Assembly (NCBI RefSeq): GCF_021018805.1
Contig: NC_086247.1
Span: forward strand, 94,409,338 to 94,473,337
Direction of reading: 5' to 3'
Length of the DNA: 64,000 bases
Origin: Prinia subflava
Lineage: Eukaryota > Chordata > Aves > Passeriformes > Cisticolidae
Below the pieces are notes generated by a model that was not told the DNA's origin, searched no databases, and saw only the letters and a program-made list of their open reading frames with translations. The position numbers and the translations under genes were made by a program. Each line of letters begins with the position of its first letter. The first letter of the stretch is position 1. Positions 49,301-60,718 of this stretch are shown here, in pieces.

Positions 49301-51220
49301 CTTTGTGCTCTCAATGTGCTGAAACTCTTTTTTCCTGTATGTTTTTTATTCCATCAGGATAAGGTATACTAAACAAGCATTCTCCAAAAAAAGTAATACT
49401 TTGCAAATACTTTTCATGCAACTTCAAATAAAGCATGAAATGATACACATTTACAGAGCTATACAGGGTTTAACTTGCTCCATGTGTTCTTCTAGGTACT
49501 GGAAAAGAAAACTCTCCATGAAATAATAACACAGCAGAGTAGATCAGGTGGAAGGAGTCAGAATGCATGGAGAGCTCTTCAGCCTTTTCAGAGGTTCAAG
49601 TTCTGTCAATGACACCTGACATTCCGGTAGCAAAATACCCCTTGATAACTATAGGTGTCAGTGAAGGGCAGAGCTCTGAAGAGCTGCTCACTGAAACATT
49701 ACCCATGGATTTTCTTCTTCAGTTTTTAATTGCTCTACTATTTTCTTTAAACTTTCCAAAAGAGAAGCCTTTTTTTTTTCCAATTTGATCACAAAACATT
49801 GGGATTGGTGAAATATTAGGTGTTGATAGGCAATTTCTGTTAATCCAAACCATTTTTCTCTGATAGGCTTTCTGACGTAGAGAACTTCTGTAAGGGAGAT
49901 AGGCAGGTGAGTAGGTGCCACTGCTGTCCAAGTGATACCAATGGTGGTAGTACTGAGCAAACTGAGAGTTCTTGCTTGCCCTTGTGGTCTTAAGAGCATT
50001 AGCAAAACTAACTGCATCGCTGGGGTGATTGCAAGGTACTGGCCTCATGCTGAAAGCATGGAAACGGACTTGCTATTACTGTCAACTTTCCCTTTAGTTG
50101 GTTTTCATGGGACCTGTTGCAATCATAGGCAACCTTCTAGGCTGCTGTTTTCCAAGGTTTGACAGAAGCCAGATGTAGTTGGTCAACTCTGTGATGTGGT
50201 CAGCAAGAAAATATGCAGTATCACAGTCCCCTAATGCTGGGCAATGTTATACACCACCAGGAGGTACGTTTGTTTTGCCAAGTTGGTCTACAAGCATATT
50301 TTCTGATTACAAAATAATCTCTTTGTAAGGATAAAACATTGTACAAGGATGTGAGACATTCTAGTGGAGGGCCATATGCACCACAGAACTCAGCTGAGAT
50401 AAGACTACGGCAAGAGCATTTGGAATGCACTTGCTTTGTGTCAAAGCATACATATACATTCAATACTGTATTGGTTGTTTTTACTGGGAAAAGAAAAAGG
50501 CAGGAATGTGGGGTTTAATGGTGATGACTGAATCTCCTTTGCTTTCGAAGTCACAGATTGAATCTTAAAGTTGCAAATTTTAAAGTATTTATGAAGATTT
50601 ATGGTAGGATCTTCAAATGAGTTTAAATTGCTCTTGTTTGCCACCTCAACTGAAAACTTAGCCTTTGTGTTCTCAAATCTTATCTCACTGATCATCTAAA
50701 AGGGGAAGGATGGAAATTAATTTACAAGCATACCCTTCTTTCTGCAACAGTCCTGAGCAGCACAAGGATATCCCTAATTTATAGCACTAAGAGTGGACAT
50801 AGCTGCGGCACAAATTATTCAGAACTGTTCAGGTTACCCCTTCAAATGTTACCCAGCCCACAGAAAGCCTCTTCACCATTGAGGTGGCTCCATGGCTTGC
50901 ATTATTCCCTAGCTTGTCCTAAGAGAAAAACTCCTCACACAGTAGTACTTCCCTGCAATTCTCTAAATTCATGTCTAAGCTAATAAGACACAATTCTGCC
51001 CACTGAGTAAGGAATTATTCCAAAGGAGAGGCGTGTGCAAATCAATGAACATGGTGAAACCCATGGTTTAAAAAGGTTAGGTGGTTTATGCCATGCAAAC
51101 AGGTATTGTAGATATTTCAGGAAAAAGTCTGGACTGGTTTAATTTCTGGTGATATCTTATGGACTGAGTATAAAAAACAGGAGCATGCCCAAAGATTCAC
51201 ATGAATTCTTCAAACACAAA
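46341..51220. other. Noncoding stretch, no supported gene
   Basis: No mobile element recognised. Two 109-codon minus-strand open frames overlap between 49688 and 50048, and a third runs at 47857-48261 (134 codons). None resembles a known family. Around 47930-47950 there is a GTAAGGTAA-type doublet repeated. Confidence 0.5.
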
Positions 51221-51258
51221 GATAAAAAAAGAGAAAGAAAAAAAAGAAAAAAGAGAAT
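51221..51258. repeat. Polypurine (A/G) tract
   Basis: About 38 bases are almost all A and G (GATAAAAAAAGAGAAAG, then A-rich units with single G's). Low complexity; the lysine-rich 95-codon frame across it is an artefact. Confidence 0.9.
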
Positions 51259-54200
51259 GCTTCAGTGCTGTTCAAGAACCTGCTTAGCAAGAGCCAAACA
51301 GTGTTTTAGTCATAAATCCAAAACACAGTATCATATGGGCACAGAATATGAGGGTAAGAAGGACCACTCTGACCATAATACCATTATTAATGCACCCCAA
51401 CATCATGCATCTTGGATCATTAGGACTCAACCCTAGAGATGTTCTGTTGTGCCTGACTGTCCACAGAAGTCCCCAGTGAACTATTTCAGGATCTAATTAC
51501 TGCCAGAGCATGAAGGCAGTCTGCCCATGTCCCATTTTTCTAGGTAGTAACATTCCAGTGAGGATCTGTTAACTCAGAGCAGTCTGGAACTGCTGTTCTG
51601 GGTTGCTGAGAGAGTCACCATTGTGTCTGCTGCAACCCAGACAGTAGCATCATGGAACAGATGCAGTGAGGCTTCTGTTTTGACCTCAAATCCAAACAAA
51701 AAATAACCTTTAGCACGCCATTTTTATGTCCATGAAGAAGAATCAGATCTATTTATTTTTGCCAAATCCATGGTAACAGAACTTTCTGGATATAAAGTTT
51801 CCAGAAGCCTTAGTGAAATATTTGGGTAACACAGAAATGGGAACCAAACTCCAGAGACAGCATTAAGATAACTCTACTGTTTTGTGTCTGGGTCTGCCTT
51901 AGGTTACCATAATTGGTATCTGTTACTGTCTTTTTGGATGCTACCACACGCTCCTTCTTGTACCAAATATGCTGAAGGAGATGGAGACCATATACAGATC
52001 TCTTTACTGTGCTAAGATACCAATTAAATAGCAAGATTTAGATTTACCACCTCCTCAATGCAAGGACAGCAGTGTTGGGTTCCAGATTTTCTACTGATCT
52101 TGATGAATATTTCCTGAGTTCTCTTCTATTACTCTTTTTCCTATACAATTTGAAGAGAGGACAAAAAATGAATAAGAGGGAAACAGCGCCCTTTAAAGTC
52201 ATCATATCTGTGACTTGCAGCAATGCAAGCTACTAGAAATACCTTTGTCTCACTCAGTGCTGCACATATGAATATCTTTGATCAACTGCAAAATCTATCT
52301 GAAGGTTGTTCACAGCTTGTTGGACTTGATCAAGTTTGTTGAAAGGGATAATTCCCCTGACCTGGCAGACAGTGAATATTTGGACAGAATCTACTTATTT
52401 ATCTGTGAAGTGAGCACTTAGTTCTTGATCATTTCTATATATAACTGTATACAAGGTATCTAGAAACAATCCAATATGCTGATTTTGAGGCCAGAAAAAT
52501 ACAGTGATCCTTATTAGTCTCAACAATTTCACAGACAAAACAGAGACAGATAGTTCAAACATGAACCATGAAATGCCACAGCCATGAAAGGGAATATTTT
52601 CATTCCCAGGTGCATTACTTGCACACAATCATCACCAAACCTTGTAACTACCCACTGCACATTAACAGTGTTCCCTGAAAAGGCTCTTAAACTCTACTTT
52701 TCACTGTGCTTACTCACGGCTCCAGTAAAGACTCACCAACTTCAATGATTTTAACCTAGGTCTCAGCAAACCAGACATGTGATTAAGGGAACACGTGAGT
52801 TTTTGGGGTTTTTTTCTTTTTTTTATGTATAGGTTCTTTTTCCTACCTCATTTTGTCTACTTTTCTGTGGACTTAAATTCAAAATAGTGCTTTCCAGAAG
52901 ATTCAAATTCAATTCTAGAAAATTAGGAACACTAATAAGCAAATGATTAAATCTCTAAATGAATATCAAAAAATTATAAAATAGACCTAAAGGTTAAACT
53001 TTCACAATTTCCCTTTAGAAATCTTGATATGATTCTAAATTAAATAGGTGAAAAAGGATCTCTAGTTTTTGTAATAGGTCCGGCCTGTGACACAATTAGT
53101 CAAAATATTAATGAGAATACCTCAATATCACTGCCATTTTTAAAGACTACTGAAAACATGGACTGAAAATAGCTTCTGCTATTAATGCTTGCATTTGATA
53201 TAGATGAGAGTTTGAGTTTTGGTTTTTCTTTTTTTAATAGTGAGACCTTACTTTAGAACTTGTATTCTGCATTTTATCTTTTCTTAAAATGTCATTAGCT
53301 GATGTAATTTTAGAAGAGGTTTGTAGTAGCACAAAAGAAATTGGGAAAGTAGCCTTTTCTCATGGACAAAAAATAAAAGAAGGAAGTCAATACAACTTTA
53401 ACTGGAGTCAATATGAAAATAGCTATACTTGGCATTGCATCACTGGTTAATGAATCCCCACACTCATCCTATGAAATCATGTATCAACTTATTATTTTCA
53501 GTTAAAAATTTTTATTACAAAGGAGAATACCAGATCATGGGTGTTCTGACAGCTAGCACTGCTACATAAGAACAATTCTTTTGAAATGAAAATCTAACTG
53601 CAGTTGTTGACATATTCATGACTGAAAACATAGTCATGTTTCTTCTTATTACTGGGGATTAAGAAAGCCAGGGTTATTTTTGTAATACTCACTACAAATG
53701 ACAAAGCCTGCCCGAACTGCTGCACTCCCCCCAGTGTATGCATACCTTCAGTTGAGTATATCCCACGGAGACTTCTGAACACTGCTGTTGACAATTAATG
53801 CAGCTTGGGAAGACAAACAGGCATCAGTTATAAAGTGAGGATCCAGCAGACAGTGCCCTGGAAGTAGAAACATCCATCTCTCTAAGTGAACTCTTTTGGC
53901 AATTCTAGTTGTGAATATAGAGATAAGGTCTGTAGAAGTTTGGGAAAGCACTCCATGAAGTGACCGTTCCTGCTTCTGACTGTGCTCGCCATCTCTTCAG
54001 GAGGCCTGGCTTGCACTGCTACTTTCTCCAGCTCTGTGATCAGTCCTGAAGGAGAAGGGATTTGCTGATTCCAGACACTGTTTGGGGGTGCCTACCTCCA
54101 CACAGTTTGACATGGATTTACAGAAGAAAGCTTACATTCTAATCTCTAGATTCAGATGCACTTCAGAAGAAGGTCACTGATCTAAAGTCCATGAGCATTT

Positions 54201-56140
54201 TCAGCATCTTACCTGTTTCCAAGACTGAATGAAAAGTTGTGGGTCCCTACAGCTGAAAATTTTGCTTTCAGTCTTATATTTCTGTATCTTTAGAAAATGA
54301 ATGTCATATCCTTGTGTTTGTGTTTACATTATGCTTCAGAACATGCTTTGAAGCAGTCCTCTGGCCTGTCGGGTGGCTGAGCTTTGTTTTCACAAAGAGG
54401 TATTACTGGAACTTTAAAACAATGTTAACCTGAAGCAATGTCCCCTTTTTCTGTAACAGCTTCTTCTGACCTGACTTCAGTTTCTATCCACCAGTTGTAT
54501 TTGATAAAAACAATCTTTTTCTAACTTCTCTTCTCCCTTTCTAAATTGACTAAGCTTCAGATATGAAAGGACCAACCCTCTCTTCAGACACAGGATGTCC
54601 TTGATAATATGTTTGTGCTTATGATAACTTTCACTTTGAAGTTAATAAAAATCTAGTAAAAAAACTAGTTAAAAAATCAGTTTATGATACATGATTTTGA
54701 TGGGAAACTAAGTAGACATTGAAAGTGAAAGAAAAATCATTATTTTTTGTCAGAAATAATTAACCATAACATGCAAGGGCTTGATTTTGCTATGTAATAT
54801 TTATTTGCTTTGTGAACATTCATTTTAACATGCTTTTAAATTATCTGTAGTGTTTTCATTGAATGTTGCTATGAAATATTTATCTGTAGGTAAAAAAATG
54901 TTGAGCTGATGTGGTCACACAGTACACACAGTAAACCACAATTGAATTTAATTCCTGGGGAAAAAATTAAATACCAATTGCAAAGTAAACTTTTACTATA
55001 TATAAAAACAAATAAGTTTTGTTCCATTTAAAATAGCTGATTTGCTTTACAATTTATTTCTAAAAGGAAAGCATAAGTTTCTGTTACAAGAGAAGAAGGT
55101 TTATTGTGTTCATAGTCTTTACCTTCAAAGACCTTTTCAACATGATTTAAAAGATTGCCCTTTTTGCAGCTCGTCATGCTCCAATTTGCCACTACTAGCA
55201 GGATAACAACGATCAGTCACACGTAAACCCTGTGCTTCCTCTGCTATTTCAGAGTAACATTGTATTTCAAACTCCATAAATATGTAACTGTAAAAAAGTG
55301 TAATCCTGTGCAGGTCCTGACTTCACAGAGCACATGTGTTACTTTTTAAGTATGTCCTTAAATACCTGGCTGAATTTGGTAATGGTGATGGCTGCAGTCA
55401 TATTTACTTAAGCCCCTGTTGTCCCAAGTGAGGGAGAATTCCAAACCTGAACTACCATAAGAACTAGATCCTAACATATGCTGGCGGAGGAGATCCCACT
55501 TCTCTTATGACTACGCATCAGACAATACAGGCTATATGGATATACCCTCTAAAACTGGGTTATAGGGTCCTGCCCCTCCTGCATAGTGGGTTGGCTGTTA
55601 AAAGTTAATAATATCTGTGGAGTTTCAGCAAGCTGTATTAACAGTTCTGTGAAGGAAAATATTCCCCTGCTCTTCTTTTGATATGGTTTAGCTTTGGTTT
55701 TTGTCATCTTTTTTTTTTTTTCTCACTTATCTCCTTTCCTATTATTCTGTTTTGCAGACACAATCAGTCCATGAGATGAAGCACACTAACCAGTCTTTTT
55801 TAGGTTCAAATGTTTTTAATGTCTTCTTCAAGACAGGAGAAATGGTCTAGAAATGGCCTTCTAACACCTTCTACTATTTTTTTCCTTATCTTTTTAAACA
55901 TTGTACTTAGAAATATATTTGGGCTTTTTTCACCACTTCCTCCCAGTAAGTCAGCTTGATGCCCATTACCTCTCTTGGTGGAGCAGAGAATGTGTGATAA
56001 CAGTAGTAGCATAATTCCAAGCTTAAAAATGAAAAAAATCGTTTATCAGATATTTTATGGTGATAGAAGACATGCTGTGATTAACTGGTGAAACAAATAA
56101 ATATGTTGAGACAATCAACTGGGGTAAAACATGTCCTAAG
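51259..56140. other. Noncoding AT-rich stretch, no gene seen
   Basis: Open frames up to 80 codons, none recognisable. T runs near 52805-52825 and 55710-55721. No mobile element recognised; any present are too diverged to see by eye. Confidence 0.55.
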
Positions 56141-56523
56141 AGGAGAGTCGGAGGGAGCTGAGGGTGTTTAACCTGGAGAAAAGGAGGCTCAGGGGAGACC
56201 TTATTGCTCTCTACAACTGCCTGAAAGGCGGGTGTAGCCAGTGGGGGTCAGTCTCTTTTGACATGTCTTAAGTGAAAGGATGAGGGGAAGGGGGTTTAAG
56301 CTGTGCTAGGGGAGGTTCAGGTTAGATATTAGAACATGTATTTTCACTGGAAAAGTATCTAGGCATTGGAATAACTTATCTAGGGAGGTGGTGGAATTTT
56401 CAAGAGGTCTCTGGATGTGTCACTTGGGGGTATAGTATAGGAGTGATTATGGTTGTATTACATGCAAGATTAGATTGGATGATCTTAAAGGTCTCTTCCA
56501 ACCTTGTCAGCTCTGTGATTCTG
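56141..56523 (+). mobile_element. CR1 LINE 3' fragment
   Basis: Plus-oriented, 5'-truncated copy of about 380 bp. It starts within the end of ORF2 (words GGGAGCTGAGGGTGTTTAA, CCTGGAGAAAAGGAGGCTCA and CTCTACAACTGCCTGAAAGG, corresponding to the [22 protein letters not shown] motif). It continues into the 3' UTR (GATTGGATGATCTTAAAGG, TCTCTTCCAACCTTGTCAG) and ends in CTCTGTGATTCTG. It is more diverged and more gapped than the 12-kb copy, so older or of another subfamily. Confidence 0.93.
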
Positions 56524-56764
56524 GGGTTAATTTACATTTATGGCCAACAAAGAAGAACTGAGTGCATGAATCTCTGTGAAGTGTTTTCAGCCTACTGGTG
56601 GATAGGTGGGGAGAACAGTAGTTGGGAGGATTGCCCAGGACAGGAAAGGGAACCTAGCATCTCATAACTATCACAGGAAGTACTCAGTCTAGGAATTGGA
56701 AAATGCCAAAGAACTGAAAAGTGACAACAGACACACTGAGATATCAGAAAGTTGTGTGTGGGAG

Positions 56765-57100
56765 GGTATTTTTTTTTAAGTAGAGAGAATGGATAATGAA
56801 TAATTGAAAATTAAATTACAATATGACAAAAGGAATACAAGCAATAAGTAATTTTTGGATAGTTATTGAGTAGAAAAGTATACAGTAATGAGACAAAATA
56901 CACTGAACCTTTGTTTGTGGACATGGGTGTATAACCAGAGGTTCCAAGACTAGAGCCAAGTCCCTGAAGAAATCTGTCTCCTGCTCTGCGGGCTGGTACT
57001 TGGCACTCTCCAGAGCAGCAGCAGTGTCGGCCGTGGAACTGTCCATGGTCCTTGTAAGAGCCTCCCTGAGGCCACTTTCATTCATGTGTACAACCAGAAA
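56765..57100 (-). pseudogene. Isolated GC-rich open segment, possible retrocopy fragment of unknown origin
   Basis: Between about 56935 and 57085 the sequence is clearly GC-richer than the AT-rich flanks, with retained CpGs. On the minus strand it reads as one frame from an ATG at 57083-57085. The first 50 or so residues have a normal soluble-protein composition (acidic and alanine-rich, with an NESGLREALTRTMD stretch and a TDFFRDLALVLEPL stretch). The frame then enters AT-rich sequence and loses that character before its stop near 56816. The frame is open upstream to a TGA seven to eleven codons before the ATG. An A-run on the minus strand at about 56769-56777 could be a degenerate poly(A) tail. 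No family was recognised. A bona fide exon is possible, but no good splice donor was seen. Confidence 0.25.
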
Positions 57101-57310
57101 TCTGTGACCAACCCCTCAACTGGATTGGTTTCCTCCTTCTGATAGAAAACAGATTATCAGAGTTGGATATAAGTTAAGGACATTTTCTTCCAAAATTTTA
57201 TGTACCAGTTTTAATCACTTGACACTAGGTTCTTTCTTGTGACCAAAATATCACTCTTATTTAAGAGGAAGCACATTCTTAGGGGACAAGAAAAGATGCA
57301 TTTGGAAAGC

Positions 57311-57368
57311 TTCTCTCTCTTTTTTTTTTTCTTTTTTTTTTCTTTTTTTTTCTTTTTTTTTTTTTTCC
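57311..57368. repeat. T-rich (T8-10 C)n tract
   Basis: A CT-repeat start is followed by four long T blocks separated by single C's and a final T block of about 14. Low complexity, prone to assembly error. Confidence 0.95.
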
Positions 57369-60300
57369 TAGCAATTTAATTTTAGTTTAAAAACCTTTGC
57401 TTTTTATTGAAGGAAGACTGTTCAGCAGCCTGCAGTTTCTCAAATTAAGCTTACTCTTAATAAGAAACATGGACTAAAGCTGAAAAAGAATGGAGTACTT
57501 CTGATTTTCTAAGCTTTGTGCTTCCATTTTTACTAAGCTATATTCTAGAAAATATATTTTACTAAGAGCATGCATTTCAGCTTGTGCATTTATTGCATTT
57601 AGTCCATTCAAGTCTCTTTTTATGTCTTTCAATTTCATTCCAAACACAATCTCTAAAAAATGTAATTTTATCAATATTATTGCATATCAAAAAAAAGAAA
57701 ACTAACGCATATTACATGAAAGAGAAATAAGACGTTACTTCTAAAAATGCTTAAAATCTATGCAGGTTGACACATGCCTATCCTATCATACAGGTAGACA
57801 ACTTTAAAGAGACCAGTAACAAGTTATTCAAGGCTGACATGTACCACAGGGCCTCTTTACATATCTTCAGTCTGCATTTGGGTTGCCTTCATCTTCCTTT
57901 CAGCAAAGTTCCATCTGAAAACAATCTGTGGAAGAGTTGCATGATTAAGCAAGTACGTGTTCTTCAGGCAAAGCAGAATCTTTAAGGTGTGCAGGGGCAA
58001 TAAAAATAGGGTTAAAAATTAAATGGTGTAAGCTGGAATGCCAGCAGTCAGATGCTGAGTGAGTAAAACCTAGATGCACTTTACTTATCTCAGTGTCCAG
58101 TGGGGAAACTCAGAAAAGGACAAAGTGGTGGGGACCACCTTCCAACAGACCCACCCATTTCTAATTCAAACACATAGTTAGAACAAGATGTTTTACAATC
58201 CACATTGGATGTACTGCACTGAAAAGGGACACCTAGGATTCATAATCAGGGCCCTTGGATCTAGTTGTTGACCTTGCTAGAACCACAACCTCAGGAAGAC
58301 CAAGCGGCACCATAAATGATTGATCGATCATATCTGTTTACATTCACAGGATGCATTTTGTTTTTTCTTACTGAGTTACATTTGATATTACTTCTTTCAT
58401 TTGATCTCTTATGCTTCAGCAACTGTCATAGCTCTAAATTTACAGTATTCACCCTTTCATTTGTATTGCAGTCATTGATCAAGAACAGAAAACTGTTCTT
58501 TTCTTTTTAACTCTTGACACTGAAAATTCCTCTAAATATGATCCTAGCACAGAGAAAGGACTACTGATTTCCACTTTCAGCTAAGTCGCACAATGAAGTA
58601 GGATCTTCAAGGACCTATATAGCCAAGGAACAGTACAAAAGACTCTACTAAGATTATTTCCTGAAATGTTCTAGGATCTCTGGGTCTTTTCAAGGAACTC
58701 TAGAGTGCAGATTTAAAAAAACTTTTCCAAGATTCCTGATTGCAGATTTTATTTTCACCTGTCTTTTTAATCCTTATGGTTAGTTTTCAACATTAAGAGG
58801 AAAGTTTTTCTTGGTATGTTGAAATACTATCTGTATGTTCCCTCTACTTGTGGTTACAAGTCTAACTTCTTGACAACTAGCTATTGCTTGCTACCTGTCA
58901 AAGCTTGGGAAATTCAGTTTCAAAGTTTTCCTGAAGAAAATACTCATTCCTAATTTAAATAACATGTATTCATTATTATAGTGTTATTTAATGTTCCCAG
59001 GTTTAGGAATTTTGATGGTTTTGGCTGGTTGGTTGGGGGTTTGTTTGGGTTTTTTTACCCACTATAACATAGACAAGTTTAAACATAAAGTATTTTTATA
59101 ATCTTTTCCTTCTCAAGCATGATAGAACATAATTTTAATAAGCTATCAATAATGCATATTATCTGTATTTTTAGACATTCAAAGGTTAAAAGACTTTTAC
59201 TTCATTTGTACATTTTAATTTTATAGTGTCAGTGTGGCTGTTCTTATTTTCTGTGGTTTTTAGTTGTGCTGCAGACCTACATGTTGAATTTATATATCTT
59301 TTTCAGACATGTATCTCCACTTGCATTCCTCAAGTGTGTGCGTTTATGCTCAGAAGTGAACACAAACTGTGTATTGACTGGGTTCACAGAAGTCTGTTCT
59401 GTAGCAAAACTGCATCTTCTCCCTTGCATTTGAATAAGTAATGGTAGAATTGCTCTCCAATTTACTATGCCTCTATATAATTTTGTTGTTAAAGACTGCT
59501 GTAGGATCTTTCTGCTGTTATAGTTCTATGCTGATCCATCTCCTAGTGTTGTTATAAAACTTTACTTTTTCAAGACCTGGAATAACGACATTCACAATGC
59601 TTATGTTTATTCTGGATGATCAAAAAAGTTACACCTTGATTAAACATTGCTTATACCTACTAATGACTAAGGAATAGGAGAAAAACATCTGATATTCAGA
59701 ATTACTGGCTACAATTAGAGTTATTTATGATATACACACACTCAGGCACCAGTTCATCTTTTCAGCTGCAGGAATCTAAGAAGTCCAGGGAAAAAAGACA
59801 CAGGAGCATAAAAATTTAGTAATTCTATTCTGAAGTTATCATCCATACCATGAATGAGAAAGAGTAATCTTTCTTGGGTGAACTTGGAATGTTAACCAGG
59901 AGAATTTATTCACAAAGTGTTTTGCAGGTATTTATGGTCCCTCATCAGCAGACCTACATTTTGAGAACATTACATTATGGCTACTCCGACAGTATTTTCT
60001 GTGCATTGTTAAGATACATCTCAACTGTTCTTAATCATATGTGATATAAATTTAGGAGCTGATACCATATTAGAAAAAACAGCTAGTCACAGAACCAGAG
60101 TTCTGCTATTTCAAAAGTCCTGGGGCAGGCAAGTTCTTGTGTGCACATGGATTCTGTGGATTAACCCAGGCAAATCACCTGGAGCAGAAATACAGCAAGT
60201 CAAACAAATAGTTTTCTTTGGACAAAATCCGCACAATTTTAATGTGTTTTCACAAACACATTAATACTGCACCTGAAAGAGATACTGCACATCCAGTGAT

Positions 60301-60575
60301 GCTAAATATCTTCTAATGTAAAACCAAAGTCAATCCAAGTCATATATACAATTAAATAAAACCCTTACTTTGCAGCAGCATAGCATTATACCAGTTCTTG
60401 TAGGGATATGGAGCTGCAATTTTATGTATCCTGTACACTAAAATCAGAAGTCTTAGCCCACTGTTCTGTTTTAGCCAAACTTTAGAAAAGATTTGGCCAT
60501 AATTCTCTATAAAATTGATACTGTAATATTCCTGTCCACCCTATTTGTGTAGCACTCAGCAGCTACTCCTTGTTT
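57369..60575. other. Noncoding AT-rich stretch, no gene seen
   Basis: No gene or recognisable repeat. A T/G-rich patch lies at 59018-59057. Open frames are at most 72 codons. Confidence 0.55.
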
Positions 60576-60718
60576 TGATTGGAAAAGACCTTTAAGACCT
60601 TCAGGCCCAACTATAAACCGAACACTGAGAATCCACCACTAAGCTTTGCTCCTAAGCACCACATCTTTTAAATTCTTCCAGGCTTGTACTTGCCTGGACA
60701 GTCTGTAATCCTCCATTT
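60576..60718 (-). mobile_element. CR1 LINE 3' fragment, reverse orientation
   Basis: Read on the plus strand the segment shows the reverse complement of a CR1 3' UTR. The words in order are GATTGGAAAAGACCTTTAAG, CCCAACTATAAACC, AATCCACCACTAAGC, CCTAAGCACCACATCTTTTA and CTTCCAGG, ending near CCTGGACAGTCTGTA. The extreme 3' ATTCTGTG terminus is lost. Diverged and short, so an old copy. Confidence 0.82.

Noticed and set aside
51149..51436. Lysine/arginine-rich 95-codon frame suggestive of a basic protein
   Set aside because: Basic stretch is the polypurine tract; the rest has no features.
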